From assembly GCA_016719295.1 (NCBI GenBank), contig JADKAF010000001.1:4402001-4466000 (forward strand): a stretch of DNA of 64,000 nt, in the 5' to 3' direction. Below, piece by piece: positions 49,719-58,486 of the stretch. The position numbers were made by a program, and so were the translations under genes. Source of the DNA: Planctomycetota bacterium. GTDB taxonomy: Bacteria; Planctomycetota; UBA1135; JADKAF01. The first letter of the stretch is position 1. Every line of letters begins with the position of its first letter. The notes under the pieces are model-generated. The model worked only from the letters and a program-made list of their open reading frames with translations. It did no database searches and had not been told where the DNA came from.

Positions 49719-52700
49719 ATGACCGACAACGAGATCCCATCGCCGTCCGCATTCGGGCCCCAACCATTCGCTCTCACCGACCCACGGCTTCGGCGGATCT
49801 TTGGCTTACTGCAGAGGCTAGTCGGGGAAGGAGCGGCCGCGTTGTTCTTCGATCTGTGCGCCCTCTTTCACGGCAAACTGGGGCTGAGCGCTGGATCGCA
49901 CGTCGCCGGTCACCTCATGCGCGAATTGGAGAGCTCACTCCGTGCGGCCATGTGGTTCTTCACCGGCCAGCCGAGTCCGAAGCCGAAGAGTACCGAAGGG
50001 GGCCACGAAGCGAACATTCGCATCGTCGTCGATGCCGTCTTTCAAGTGGAAGATCGCCAGCCGATAGCCGAGATATGGATTCGCGCGTTCACCGACGAAA
50101 CGAGACTTCATGAACTGGCTCATCGCGATGGACTTCGAGCCCCGCGTCCGCTCGACGCGGCAAGTCCGGCATGGGGCAGCTTGGTGAAGCTTCTTGAACT
50201 CGCACTGCCGAAGTACGAACGAGCTTACCAGCAAGCGATTAAGAAGATCGAGGAACTCCTCGCAACAGAAGTTCCCAGCGAGGCCGATCTCGAACGAGTT
50301 CTGAGCCACCTTCCACCTTCGTCCTCGGCGTACACGCGCTTCTTTCGGGAACTTCAGCATCCAGGTTGGTTTGAGCCACTTCGGCGCAGCAAGGCGTTCG
50401 CTTCGCCTCCAGGGCTTGTGCATGTTCCCGGATCAGAGCAGCTCGTACATGCCCCTTGGTATCCGGCCACATACATTCGTGCCATGGCTCGCCGACCGGA
50501 ACTACAGGCCGGAGTCGTAGAGGTGGTCACGGCATGGCCATCGGTAAAGAACTACCACGTGGCCCGGACCGTCCTTGAGGTTGCGGCGTCCGTCGAGCCG
50601 GCTCTTGCAGTCCAACTGGAGGCACTCTGCGTTCAGGTGATTACCTCAGGCGTAGCCAGCCACCTTGCAACTGACATTGAGCAGGTGATACTGCGCATTC
50701 TTCAGGGAGGGCATGCCGATGCTGCGCTGCGCGTTCTGGCGTCGGCAATTACCACGACCGACATTCCCATCGCTGAAGGCAATGAGCGATCTCCGACTCA
50801 TGACGTCAAGCTGCCTATCGCAAAATACTGGGTTTCGAAACTCCTCGAAGCGACCATCCCTCCACTCGCCAAGGTGGCTCCGATCGAAACAGTCCAAGTT
50901 CTCTCGACAGCATTGGGCCGCTGCGTTGAACTGATTCGCACCGGCCATGACGACGAAGAGGAGGACCACTCGCACATATGGGCTCCAGTTCTGACCGGGC
51001 GCGGTCATGCGGACAGAACTGATGAAATCCTGGTGGAAATGCTGACGAAGGCGGTCGACGCGGCGTGCGAGCAGCGTCCAGAGCTGGTCCACGCTGTTAT
51101 CGACGTCCTTCAGGTGCGCAGGCGAAGCATTTTCCGCCGCATCGAGCTTCGACTTCTCGCACGGCTGCCTGCCTCAGCGCCCGATATCGTCGCAGACTGG
51201 CTCAGTCGGTTCGCAGCGGTCTTTGGTGATGCGACTCTTCGATTCGAAGTCCTCAACTTGGCAAAGTCTGCATTTGGCCAGCTCCCTCCGGAACTCCAAT
51301 CGAGAATCGTCGCTGCGGTTACCGACGGGCCCGACGCGAATACGATTCAGCAGCGATTCGCCACTGATGACGGGTCTTTACCTGACTCTACCCAGGTGGC
51401 AGATTTTCGCGATCACTGGATCCTCGTTCGACTTGCAGCCATAAGGGACTTTCTCCGCGGCGCCGCACGCGAGCGCTTCCAACAACTGGCTGCGGCAAGA
51501 GGCATGCCCGAATCGCCAGTGCCACGCAGTGCCAGTGCTGAAGTGGTTTGGATCGGACCCCGAAGCCCAATGGAAGCGGATGCTCTTGCCAAGCTCAGTC
51601 CCGAAGAGATCGGCGAGTTGGTCAAGCAGTGGAAGCCTCCTGGAGGATTCGCTTCTCCTACTCCGGAGGGGCTGGGGCGCGCACTGAAAGTTGTGGTGTC
51701 TCAGCGGCCGCGCGAATTCGGAGTCGCGTTGGAGCATTTCAAGCTCTCGGAGCCCACTTACGTCCGGTCCGTTCTGGATGGCCTGACGGCGGCCGCCGAG
51801 CAAGGACTCGAACTGCCGTGGACTGAAGTGCTCTCGTTCTGCCAGTGGACGCTGAAGCAGAGTGACGCAACTCCGAAGAGATCACGCGATTGGGACGCCG
51901 ATCCGGACTGGGGCTGGGCGAAGTCGGCCGTACCTCGACTTCTCGAGGTCGGGATGCAGAAGAACCAAATCCCGATTACCCAACGCCAACTCCTATGGTC
52001 CGCGATTCTCAGTCGCTTTGACGACCCCGATCCAACCGCGGATCACGACGCGCAGAATGGCTTGGATGCTCTGAATCTCTCGCTGAATTGCGCGAGAGGC
52101 AAAGCGATGCACGCTGCGATGGAGTACGCGCTCTGGCTGCGGCGAGCTGGGGAACGAGATCCATCCGTTGGAATCGATCCACAACGAGGATTCGACGCCA
52201 TGCCTGAGGTCCGCGAGGTGCTCGAATATCGCCTCGATCCCGCAGTGGAACCGTCCGCAGCCGTGAGAGTTGTTTACGGAAGGTACTTCCCGCTCTTGGT
52301 TCTTCTCGATCCGAAATGGGCAAGGCAAAGCGCTGGGGCAGTATTCGGCGAACTTCGCGAGCGCCTTGGTCGGGCGGCGTGGGAAGGATATACTTTCGAC
52401 GGACAGGTCTATTCACCTGTTTTCGATGCGCTGCGCGACCAGTACGCCGCCGCCGTAATGGAGATCGGAAGGTGGGATTCAACTCCTCGCGCGCGCGACT
52501 GCGATCGCCGATTGGCTTCCGATCTGCTGTTCCTCTATTGCTGGGGTCAGATCGCCATTGATGACCCAGAGAGCATTCTCGTCCGGTTCTTCGCAACAGC
52601 ACCTTCCGCACTGCGGCGCGATGCACTCGAATCGTGCGGCTTCATGCTCGCTCGCACTCCGCAAGTGCCTGAAGAGGTCATTGAGCGGCTCAGGCGACTT

Positions 52701-53090
52701 TGGGCGTGGCGGCGAGATGCGACTCAACGGGAAGGGGTACAGGGCCTGGTCGAAGCCTCTGCGTTCGGTTCTTGGTTTACTGCCGATTGCTTTCCACTTG
52801 AATGGCGCATCGCCGAGCTTCAGTCGTTGTTCGACGCCGGAATAGAAGCGGCACGTGAGTCTGATGCGGTCGAGGTGTTGGCCAAGATCGCGACCTCGCA
52901 CACGACTGCGGCTGCCCGATTGCTGCGAGGGCTGGTCACCACATCCTCCAAGCTCTGGTTTGCAGTGGTGAATCGTGACGAAATCACGAAGGTACTTACG
53001 GCAGCTCGTGTCTCCTGCGACGAGGAAGCACATCTAGAGGCGGATGCAGCGATTAGCGTCTTGGCCGCCCGTGGAGTCATAGGATTCTAG
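49719..53090 (+). CDS. Large 1123-residue protein of unknown function
   Basis: This long intact gene is visibly less GC-rich than its neighbours, so it was probably acquired separately. I see no Walker, nuclease or membrane motif. The N-terminal 190 residues (LRRIFGLLQRLVGEGAAALF, EANIRIVVDAVFQVEDRQPI) may form a distinct domain. From about residue 250 on it is mostly helical with irregular repeat-like units (HVARTVLEVAASVEPALAVQL, DIEQVILRILQGGHADAALRV, ELLARLPASAPDIVADWLSRF), suggesting a HEAT- or ARM-like solenoid. Its position in a defence island, between an HTH gene and a McrBC-like pair, suggests a single-gene or partner defence role; that is inference. Confidence 0.8.
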   Translation: MTDNEIPSPSAFGPQPFALTDPRLRRIFGLLQRLVGEGAAALFFDLCALFHGKLGLSAGSHVAGHLMRELESSLRAAMWFFTGQPSPKPKSTEGGHEANIRIVVDAVFQVEDRQPIAEIWIRAFTDETRLHELAHRDGLRAPRPLDAASPAWGSLVKLLELALPKYERAYQQAIKKIEELLATEVPSEADLERVLSHLPPSSSAYTRFFRELQHPGWFEPLRRSKAFASPPGLVHVPGSEQLVHAPWYPATYIRAMARRPELQAGVVEVVTAWPSVKNYHVARTVLEVAASVEPALAVQLEALCVQVITSGVASHLATDIEQVILRILQGGHADAALRVLASAITTTDIPIAEGNERSPTHDVKLPIAKYWVSKLLEATIPPLAKVAPIETVQVLSTALGRCVELIRTGHDDEEEDHSHIWAPVLTGRGHADRTDEILVEMLTKAVDAACEQRPELVHAVIDVLQVRRRSIFRRIELRLLARLPASAPDIVADWLSRFAAVFGDATLRFEVLNLAKSAFGQLPPELQSRIVAAVTDGPDANTIQQRFATDDGSLPDSTQVADFRDHWILVRLAAIRDFLRGAARERFQQLAAARGMPESPVPRSASAEVVWIGPRSPMEADALAKLSPEEIGELVKQWKPPGGFASPTPEGLGRALKVVVSQRPREFGVALEHFKLSEPTYVRSVLDGLTAAAEQGLELPWTEVLSFCQWTLKQSDATPKRSRDWDADPDWGWAKSAVPRLLEVGMQKNQIPITQRQLLWSAILSRFDDPDPTADHDAQNGLDALNLSLNCARGKAMHAAMEYALWLRRAGERDPSVGIDPQRGFDAMPEVREVLEYRLDPAVEPSAAVRVVYGRYFPLLVLLDPKWARQSAGAVFGELRERLGRAAWEGYTFDGQVYSPVFDALRDQYAAAVMEIGRWDSTPRARDCDRRLASDLLFLYCWGQIAIDDPESILVRFFATAPSALRRDALESCGFMLARTPQVPEEVIERLRRLWAWRRDATQREGVQGLVEASAFGSWFTADCFPLEWRIAELQSLFDAGIEAARESDAVEVLAKIATSHTTAAARLLRGLVTTSSKLWFAVVNRDEITKVLTAARVSCDEEAHLEADAAISVLAARGVIGF

Positions 53091-53373
53091 AGCCCAGGTC
53101 TGCTTGAAGCCACCTTCTCCAAATGATCGCGAGGAGGGTACTCCCGCGGAGAGTCGATTCAACGCCGGCGTTTCTACTTGAGCAAGTCGGCGATTGTCAA
53201 ATGACGTGGTATCTGACGGCTTAGGTGATACCAAGCGTTACGCGCCGTCCCCAACGAGGGGCGGCCGATCCGAATCGGCCATTAGGACGCGCATGGCGCG
53301 CTGTGACGGTCAGGGACGGCGGGATGGGGGTCGTCGTGATAAACGCGGGTCGAGCCGACAGGGAGCCTCCGCA

Positions 53374-54678
53374 TCATCCTAGCGGAGCGCCGTCAGGAAT
53401 CGCGATGGCTCCCCAGGCCCGCGCGTACGCCACCACATCCCCCACCCATGCGCGGATCGGCGCTTCACTCCAGTAGGCCGGGTGCATCGGGATGATGCCG
53501 CGTGTCCCGTCTCGGCTCTCGAGCCGGCATACCGTCCCGCCGATCGGAGCCGCCGCCCATGAGCGCAGGGGCCCGTAGGTGACGGGGACCCCGGCGACGA
53601 GTCGCGTGCGCGCCGACTCGATGCGCGAGAGGTACTTGAACTTCGCCTGCAACGTCTCGGGGTCGGCGGTCTTCGTGGCATCCAGCACGAACGCGTCAGG
53701 TCCCTGGGGACCGGCCACGACGAGGACGTAGTCCGGTGTGGCTTCGTCGCCCACGCTGCTGCGAAACCGCATCGGATGATCGCGGCCGGCTCCCAAGCGC
53801 GGCTCGACCCAGAGATCGACACAGGTCCGCTCGTCCCGGAACTCGACCCGGCCGCCGAGGAAGAGGGCTCCGACGACGTCTCCGGCTGGCCGTAGGCCGC
53901 GGTGTTCGAGCGCACGGACGAGATGGACGCCGCACCAGCGCTGGTAGAGGTAGGGGAGATTCGCGCTGCGAGCTCCGCTCGCCATCGCCGCACGGATCTC
54001 CTCCGCGACGACGCGGAGGCCGGGTGAACCGAGGCGCGTGATGCGATCGAAGCTGCGCCAAGCCGGTGAGCGCGGGAACGGTCGCGGCGCAGCCTCGCTG
54101 GGACGGAGCACGACGCCAGCGGCTTCGCGGAGCGTCGCTCGCGCGCGCTGCAGCACCGCACCAGCCGCGTCGAGATGCGCGACGATGCCCTGGAGCTGCT
54201 CCTCGTCCTCGCGGGCAAAGACGCTCCCTCCGGCCCGTGCGAGACGAGCGGTCTCGATCTGCTTCTCGGTGCGGCGACGTACCGGAGCCAGCCGCTGCTC
54301 TAGCGCTGCTGTCCAGTGCAGCAGGTAACGGAGCGCGCGATGATCTGGCTCCGCGCGCGGCGCCAAGGTCTCGAATCGTAGCGGCACCACGCGCTGGCCG
54401 CGCCGGCCGTAGTCGCTGGGCCGACGCGAGGGGCTGGCACGGCGCGGGAGCAGGGTAGAGACGAGCTCTGCATTCGGCGACGTCTCGAGCGCCGAGCACT
54501 CCTCCACCAGCCGGGGAAGGAGCGCGCGGAAGCTCTCCACCGCGCGCACGATGGAGCTCAAGCTCGCCGGCATTCCTGGATTGAGGGACGCCCGTCTCGC
54601 CTCGTCGATCCCCGGCTCCAGCAGCTCGGGCGCGAAGGATCGGAGGTCCTCGACGATGCGCTCCAGGAAGTCGCTCAC
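53374..54678 (-). CDS. McrC-like nuclease subunit
   Basis: A GTG at 54678 overlaps the McrB-like stop (GTGA) and gives 434 residues. A helical N-terminal half (SDFLERIVEDLRSFAPELLE, VESFRALLPRLVEECSAL) leads into a C-terminal PD-(D/E)xK-type nuclease core: LPYLYQRWCGVHLVRALEHRG, then TPDYVLVVAG with the PD near residue 315, and AFVLDATK at 329-336 carrying the D-x-x-K. This is the McrC/DUF2357 arrangement, in which the nuclease cuts DNA under control of the McrB GTPase/ATPase. A longer upstream reading is arginine-rich and was rejected. Confidence 0.8.
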   Translation of the reverse strand: MSDFLERIVEDLRSFAPELLEPGIDEARRASLNPGMPASLSSIVRAVESFRALLPRLVEECSALETSPNAELVSTLLPRRASPSRRPSDYGRRGQRVVPLRFETLAPRAEPDHRALRYLLHWTAALEQRLAPVRRRTEKQIETARLARAGGSVFAREDEEQLQGIVAHLDAAGAVLQRARATLREAAGVVLRPSEAAPRPFPRSPAWRSFDRITRLGSPGLRVVAEEIRAAMASGARSANLPYLYQRWCGVHLVRALEHRGLRPAGDVVGALFLGGRVEFRDERTCVDLWVEPRLGAGRDHPMRFRSSVGDEATPDYVLVVAGPQGPDAFVLDATKTADPETLQAKFKYLSRIESARTRLVAGVPVTYGPLRSWAAAPIGGTVCRLESRDGTRGIIPMHPAYWSEAPIRAWVGDVVAYARAWGAIAIPDGAPLG

Positions 54679-56471
54679 GCTTGGCCCACGTCTCGCCCAG
54701 CCTCGAGGAGGTCGCTCCAGCCCGTGATGAGCTTTCCGCAGAGCGAGAGGGCCGAGCCCGATCCCTCGCTCCACGCGATCAGCTTCTCCAGCGCGCGCTG
54801 GTCCCCGGGATCTGCGGCGAGGAGCTGCACCTTGCTCAGCACCTCCTGGACGAGGATGTAGTCGAGGACTCCCCAGGAGTCGAGTCCGAGCTCCGGGCCG
54901 CGATCCAGGGTCAGCGCAAGCGAACGTGCGGTGCGGAAGGAGAAGGTCGCCCCGAGTTCCCGGAGCAGGAAGTCGAGCTCGGAGACTGCATCGACTTGGG
55001 CCGGCTCGAGCTTCACGCCGGCGCGCGTCAGCGCCTCGCTGGGAGCGAGCTCGAGATGCACCACGGCCGCGCGGTCGAGGACGCGCGGGGAAAGCGCGCG
55101 GGTCGTGTGGTCGCTGTTGATCGTGGCGATCCAACGGACGGCCGGAGAGAGATAGAAGGAGGCCTCGCCCCCATCGTTCAGCTTCTTCCCGCCGAGGACG
55201 ATCGTGCGGAGTGCCTTGGGCTCGGGCGGGTACTGACTGCGCACGAGCAGGTCGGACATCCAGTGCTCGGGCTGACTCAGGTTGAACTCCTCGAGCACCA
55301 CCACCCACGGTCGCCGGTCACCTGCGTCCCAGGCTTTTGCAGCGCGGATCAGGAAGCGCGTGACTTCGGTCGGCGAGAAGAGGTCGTCGACCGGGTTCAC
55401 GTAGCCGAGGAAGTCCTCACGGCCGCGCCACGTGGAGCCCACCGCCACGATCAGGGTGCGTTGCCTCTCGGGATCCTCGATCAGGTCGATGGCGGTGTAG
55501 CTCTTCCCGACGCCGGGCGAGCCGCGGAGGATCAGGAGCGGCTTCGAGAGGGATCCGAGCAGCAGGGAGTTCACCGTCTCCTTGCTGAATCGCTTGCGTA
55601 GCTCTTCGTAGCGAGCCGGCGCGATCAGCGGCTGAAGTCCTTCTTGCGTCGGAGCGAGCGCGGGCTTCGCTGGCGCCACGTTCGCCTTCGCGCGCTCCAC
55701 CGGCGGGGCGGGTTCCTCCAGCGGCTTGGTTGCCGCCGGTATGTCCTTCAGCGTGAGGTCCCGGAACGGCTTGTAGCCCGAGGCGGCGAGCTTGCGCGAA
55801 GCCGACGAATCGCCGGCCAGCGGCTCGCGCTCCTCCTCCGCGATCTCGAGCCAGCCGCGGAGCGAGTCGCAGAAGCCCAGCACTCGCCGCACCGTGTCGC
55901 TGTCGAGACTGCATCCGGGTGCCGAGGCGCGCTCCCGCACGAGATCGAACATGCGCAGCACGCTGCTCCGCTCGACCTCCTTGAAGTACTTCCCGGCCAT
56001 CGAGTCGAAGCGCGGGCGAGCCAGGCGGAGCCCCGAGCACTCGGCCCAGCCATCGGCGTACGGGAAGATGAGCCAGTTGTGCGCCGCGTGACCGATGGAG
56101 ACGCGCTCGACGCGCTGCACCCGATACGCACCGAACAGGTGGTACTCCGGGACCTGACCAGCGGGTATGCCGTGCGGTTCGCGGAAGGCCTTCCCCCAAA
56201 GCAGGAGCACCTGGTCATCGAACGCGCGGGGGTTCGCCTCGAAGACCCAGTCGCCGCCCGAGCTGTGCACGGAGAGGCGCGGCTGGGTCGGACTGAAGTT
56301 GTGGATGTGGTAGCAGCGGCTGTCGCCGCGATCGCAGTAGTCCTGGCGGAAGTCCAGGTTCGCGCCGCACTCCCAGCTCGAGGCGTTCCGGCAGATAGTC
56401 CCGTTCCAGCGGGCGCGATGAGAGCTCACGTCGCAGCCGATCGCGTTGCCGGGCCTCAGGTCGAAGATCAT
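54675..56471 (-). CDS. McrB-like AAA+ subunit with unusual N-terminus
   Basis: This is a 598-residue protein. The AAA+ module begins near residue 290: Walker A GSPGVGKS at 317-324, Walker B-like VVLEEFNLSQ at 391-400, and sensor segment ATINSDHTTRALSPRVLDR near 445. EEFN followed by an N-x-D sensor is characteristic of McrB-family ATPases, which assemble on DNA and activate McrC. The N-terminal 150 residues contain several cysteines (Cys13, 27, 35, 46, 53) and HIHNFSPTQPRLSVH, perhaps a reader domain for modified or foreign DNA. A Pro/Ala linker joins the two parts. Confidence 0.85.
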   Translation of the reverse strand: MIFDLRPGNAIGCDVSSHRARWNGTICRNASSWECGANLDFRQDYCDRGDSRCYHIHNFSPTQPRLSVHSSGGDWVFEANPRAFDDQVLLLWGKAFREPHGIPAGQVPEYHLFGAYRVQRVERVSIGHAAHNWLIFPYADGWAECSGLRLARPRFDSMAGKYFKEVERSSVLRMFDLVRERASAPGCSLDSDTVRRVLGFCDSLRGWLEIAEEEREPLAGDSSASRKLAASGYKPFRDLTLKDIPAATKPLEEPAPPVERAKANVAPAKPALAPTQEGLQPLIAPARYEELRKRFSKETVNSLLLGSLSKPLLILRGSPGVGKSYTAIDLIEDPERQRTLIVAVGSTWRGREDFLGYVNPVDDLFSPTEVTRFLIRAAKAWDAGDRRPWVVVLEEFNLSQPEHWMSDLLVRSQYPPEPKALRTIVLGGKKLNDGGEASFYLSPAVRWIATINSDHTTRALSPRVLDRAAVVHLELAPSEALTRAGVKLEPAQVDAVSELDFLLRELGATFSFRTARSLALTLDRGPELGLDSWGVLDYILVQEVLSKVQLLAADPGDQRALEKLIAWSEGSGSALSLCGKLITGWSDLLEAGRDVGQA

Positions 56472-56695
56472 CGATGCTCTCGCTACTCAGTCGTCGTTCG
56501 CTGCGAAGGGACGGGCGATGGGTAGCATAGCGACTCGAGGAACGGACTGAAGGGGCGCAGCGGCGGTCGAGGCGGAAACGAAGGACCAGAGAGCGCCCAG
56601 CCCTCGACAGCGGCTACGCGCTCGGAGTCCGGCGCATTTCAGCGAGCGCCTCGAAGCCACCGGCAAGCGTCGCGACGGCGCTGCGCACGACGCGT

Positions 56696-57166
56696 TCACC
56701 CGCCCAGCTTGCGGACCGACGGCGCCGAGCTGTCGTACTCGGTACGAACCGGAGCGGAAGGATCGATGCGGAACTCGCTCGGCTTGTCGAGCACGAGGAA
56801 ACCGCGATCGACCCAGCGCTTCTGGCCTGTGAGGGAGCCATCCTCGAATCGCACCTCGCAGAAGTCCCCGACTTCGACCAGAACGACACGGGTGCCTCGG
56901 GTAATGCGCACCACGTCCTGGGAGTCGAGCATCTGTCGCGTCCCGACCGTGTCGTTGGCGCGGAGCAGTTGCTCCCAGCGCTCGAGCGTGGCTCTACTCG
57001 TGCCGGCGATCGTCCATCCGTCTTCGTGGCCCGCGGCATAGCAGATCGTGCCCGCGACGATCCCCGAACGCGGAGGCGAGCCTTCGCCCTCGACGCAGGC
57101 CGGAACCATCGTGAAGCAGAGCGCCGAGACTGCGCGGAGGAACCGGATGGACGAGATCAGCTTCAT
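56696..57166 (-). CDS. Secreted SH3-like protein
   Basis: This is a 156-residue protein with an N-terminal signal (LISSIRFLRAVSALCFTMVPAC), possibly a lipoprotein through the cysteine of VPAC. The mature part is strand-rich: AGTICYAAGHEDGWTIAGTS, DVVRITRGTRVVLVEVGDF, EVRFEDGSLTGQKRWVDRGF. The TRVVLVE...VRFxDG...GxxRWVD pattern resembles bacterial SH3 domains, with the closing WVD/WV motif. Binding to cell wall or other surface ligands is possible. It stands alone. Confidence 0.65.
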   Translation of the reverse strand: MKLISSIRFLRAVSALCFTMVPACVEGEGSPPRSGIVAGTICYAAGHEDGWTIAGTSRATLERWEQLLRANDTVGTRQMLDSQDVVRITRGTRVVLVEVGDFCEVRFEDGSLTGQKRWVDRGFLVLDKPSEFRIDPSAPVRTEYDSSAPSVRKLGG

Positions 57167-57544
57167 GGCGTTGGCGGGTCAAGCCCGAGGTGATGCTTGC
57201 GATTGAGTATCCGGTGCTGCGTGTCGAGACGGCAAGGACTCCCGGTTCGCGCGCTCCATGACGCCGGCACCTGGCCACGCAGACGACAGCGGGTCGGTGT
57301 TGCCGGTTCGAAGGTAGCGCTCGATCTCGGACGCGATCTCGGTGGCCTTGTGCTTCACGGCGGCATAGTAGTCGAGGCCAAGCCGGCAGCGCGCACACGA
57401 GCTGCACCGTCGCGCCATCGAGGTGCTGCGGCAACGTCACGTGTCGCGCGCGAGCCGAACCGGTACCGAACCCGGAGCCCGCGCGTCATCACCGCCGCGA
57501 CCTCGTGATCGGCGCTAGCGGCCCGCCAACCTCCCACCCTTCGG

Positions 57545-57665
57545 CCTCGACCTCCGCCACCGGCTCCGAGACCTCCTGGCGCTCGTGGAGAGGTGGCTGG
57601 GGTAGAGGCGGAGCCGGGCGCGGCGATGGTAGGGGCCGGCGGGACGGAGCTCGCCGCGAAGGTTG
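57545..57665 (+). repeat. Dispersed repeat, copy 1
   Basis: The sequence CCTCGACCTCCGCCACCGGC continues through TCCGAGACCTCCTGGCGCTC to a G-rich tail and a GACGGAGCTCGCCGCGAAGG block. It is nearly identical over about 60 bases to copies at 58,194 and 60,071, and in one frame reads LDLRHRLRDLLALVERW. Confidence 0.7.
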
Positions 57666-57703
57666 CGGGTCGGGGTGGTGGGGAGGGGGGCACCATGCCG
57701 AAT

Positions 57704-57985
57704 TCAGGCTTCGCCGGGGTACTCTGAGAGATAGATCTCCAGGTTTACCTCAAGACACATCGTCATGAGGTCCTTGGAAATTACTGGCCCGCCGCCCCCT
57801 GCGTCCTTCCTGACGCAGAACCCGATGTCTGCGACCCACTTGCTGGATGCATCGATACGACCTCGATTACTGCGCAGCCACGAGTCTAAAGCCTCGACCT
57901 GCTCGCGCAGCGTCCAGACTCCCGACGCCAGCTCGATCGCATCCGCGTACCGATCTCCGGCAATCCTTCTGATGATGCAAGGCAA
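57704..57985 (-). CDS. DUF4279-like short protein
   Basis: A TTG at 57985 preceded by GGAGGGG gives 93 residues. The sequence LREQVEALDSWLRSNRGRID is followed by VADIGFCVRKDAGGGGPVIS and DLMTMCLEVNLEIYL, which matches the C-terminal two-thirds of DUF4279 proteins: helix, strand, a GG-P loop, helix, then a LxLxIY strand. Full-length members are around 140 residues, so this one may be truncated at the N-terminus. Function of the family is unknown; some members are proposed immunity proteins. Confidence 0.55.
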   Translation of the reverse strand: MPCIIRRIAGDRYADAIELASGVWTLREQVEALDSWLRSNRGRIDASSKWVADIGFCVRKDAGGGGPVISKDLMTMCLEVNLEIYLSEYPGEA

Positions 57986-58007
57986 GGCGCCCCTCCATTG
58001 TTATGGG

Positions 58008-58055
58008 GTGTGTGAGAATTGCTTTGCCATCTCGGCACCGCCGTCGCCGCCTCGC
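58008..58055. repeat. Inverted repeat, left arm
   Basis: GTGTGTGAGAATTGC at 58008-58022 is repeated exactly, in inverted orientation, at 60645-60659. Similarity extends imperfectly for about 30 bases (gcaccgccgtcgccgcctcg against the complement of the 60.61-60.64 kb sequence). Confidence 0.65.
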
Positions 58056-58193
58056 CTTGGATTTGTCTGACCAGTTGGAAGGCCTCCGAGGCCGGACTCG
58101 GATCCTACCCGTCCTTCTGTTTCTGCCAAGTCGGCTGCGGCGAGCACGCCGATCGAGCTGACCTGCGCCTCGCTCACTTTGAGCCCTCAGCCC

Positions 58194-58290
58194 TCGCCCT
58201 CCGCCACCGGCTCCGAGACCTCCTGGCGCTCGTGGAGAGGTGGGTGGGGGTGGAGAACCGGAGCGAAGGAGCTCGTGGTGGGAAGTGTGG
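58194..58290 (+). repeat. Dispersed repeat, copy 2
   Basis: The sequence CCCTCGCCCTCCGCCACCGG continues with the same CTCCGAGACCTCCTGGCGCTC and GTGGAGAGGTGGGTGGGG. It reads LALRHRLRDLLALVERWVG in frame. It ends with GTGGTGGGAAGTGTGG, related to the tail of copy 3. Confidence 0.7.
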
Positions 58291-58486
58291 TTCGGGATGA
58301 CGCGGAGCACGACTGGGCGGTAGAGGCCGTGACCGGCCATGCTCGCCGACAACCGGTGCGCTCCGCATGCGATCAAGGACTCCGCTGCTCGGGCCGGACC
58401 TGGTGAAGGAGCAGGGGAACGAGGTCCAGTGTCGAGTGGCCCTAGCGGAATCGGGAGCGTATCCAGCAAGCAAAGTCGACGCCTAG

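Larger units (their letters stand above)
57167..58486. other. Degenerate region with gene fragments and repeats
   Basis: These 1.3 kb hold one probable short gene (57704-57985), two copies of a repeated sequence (about 57,545 and 58,194) and one arm of an inverted repeat (58,008). Remaining open frames are arginine/serine-rich shadows. The area looks like gene debris. Confidence 0.5.
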
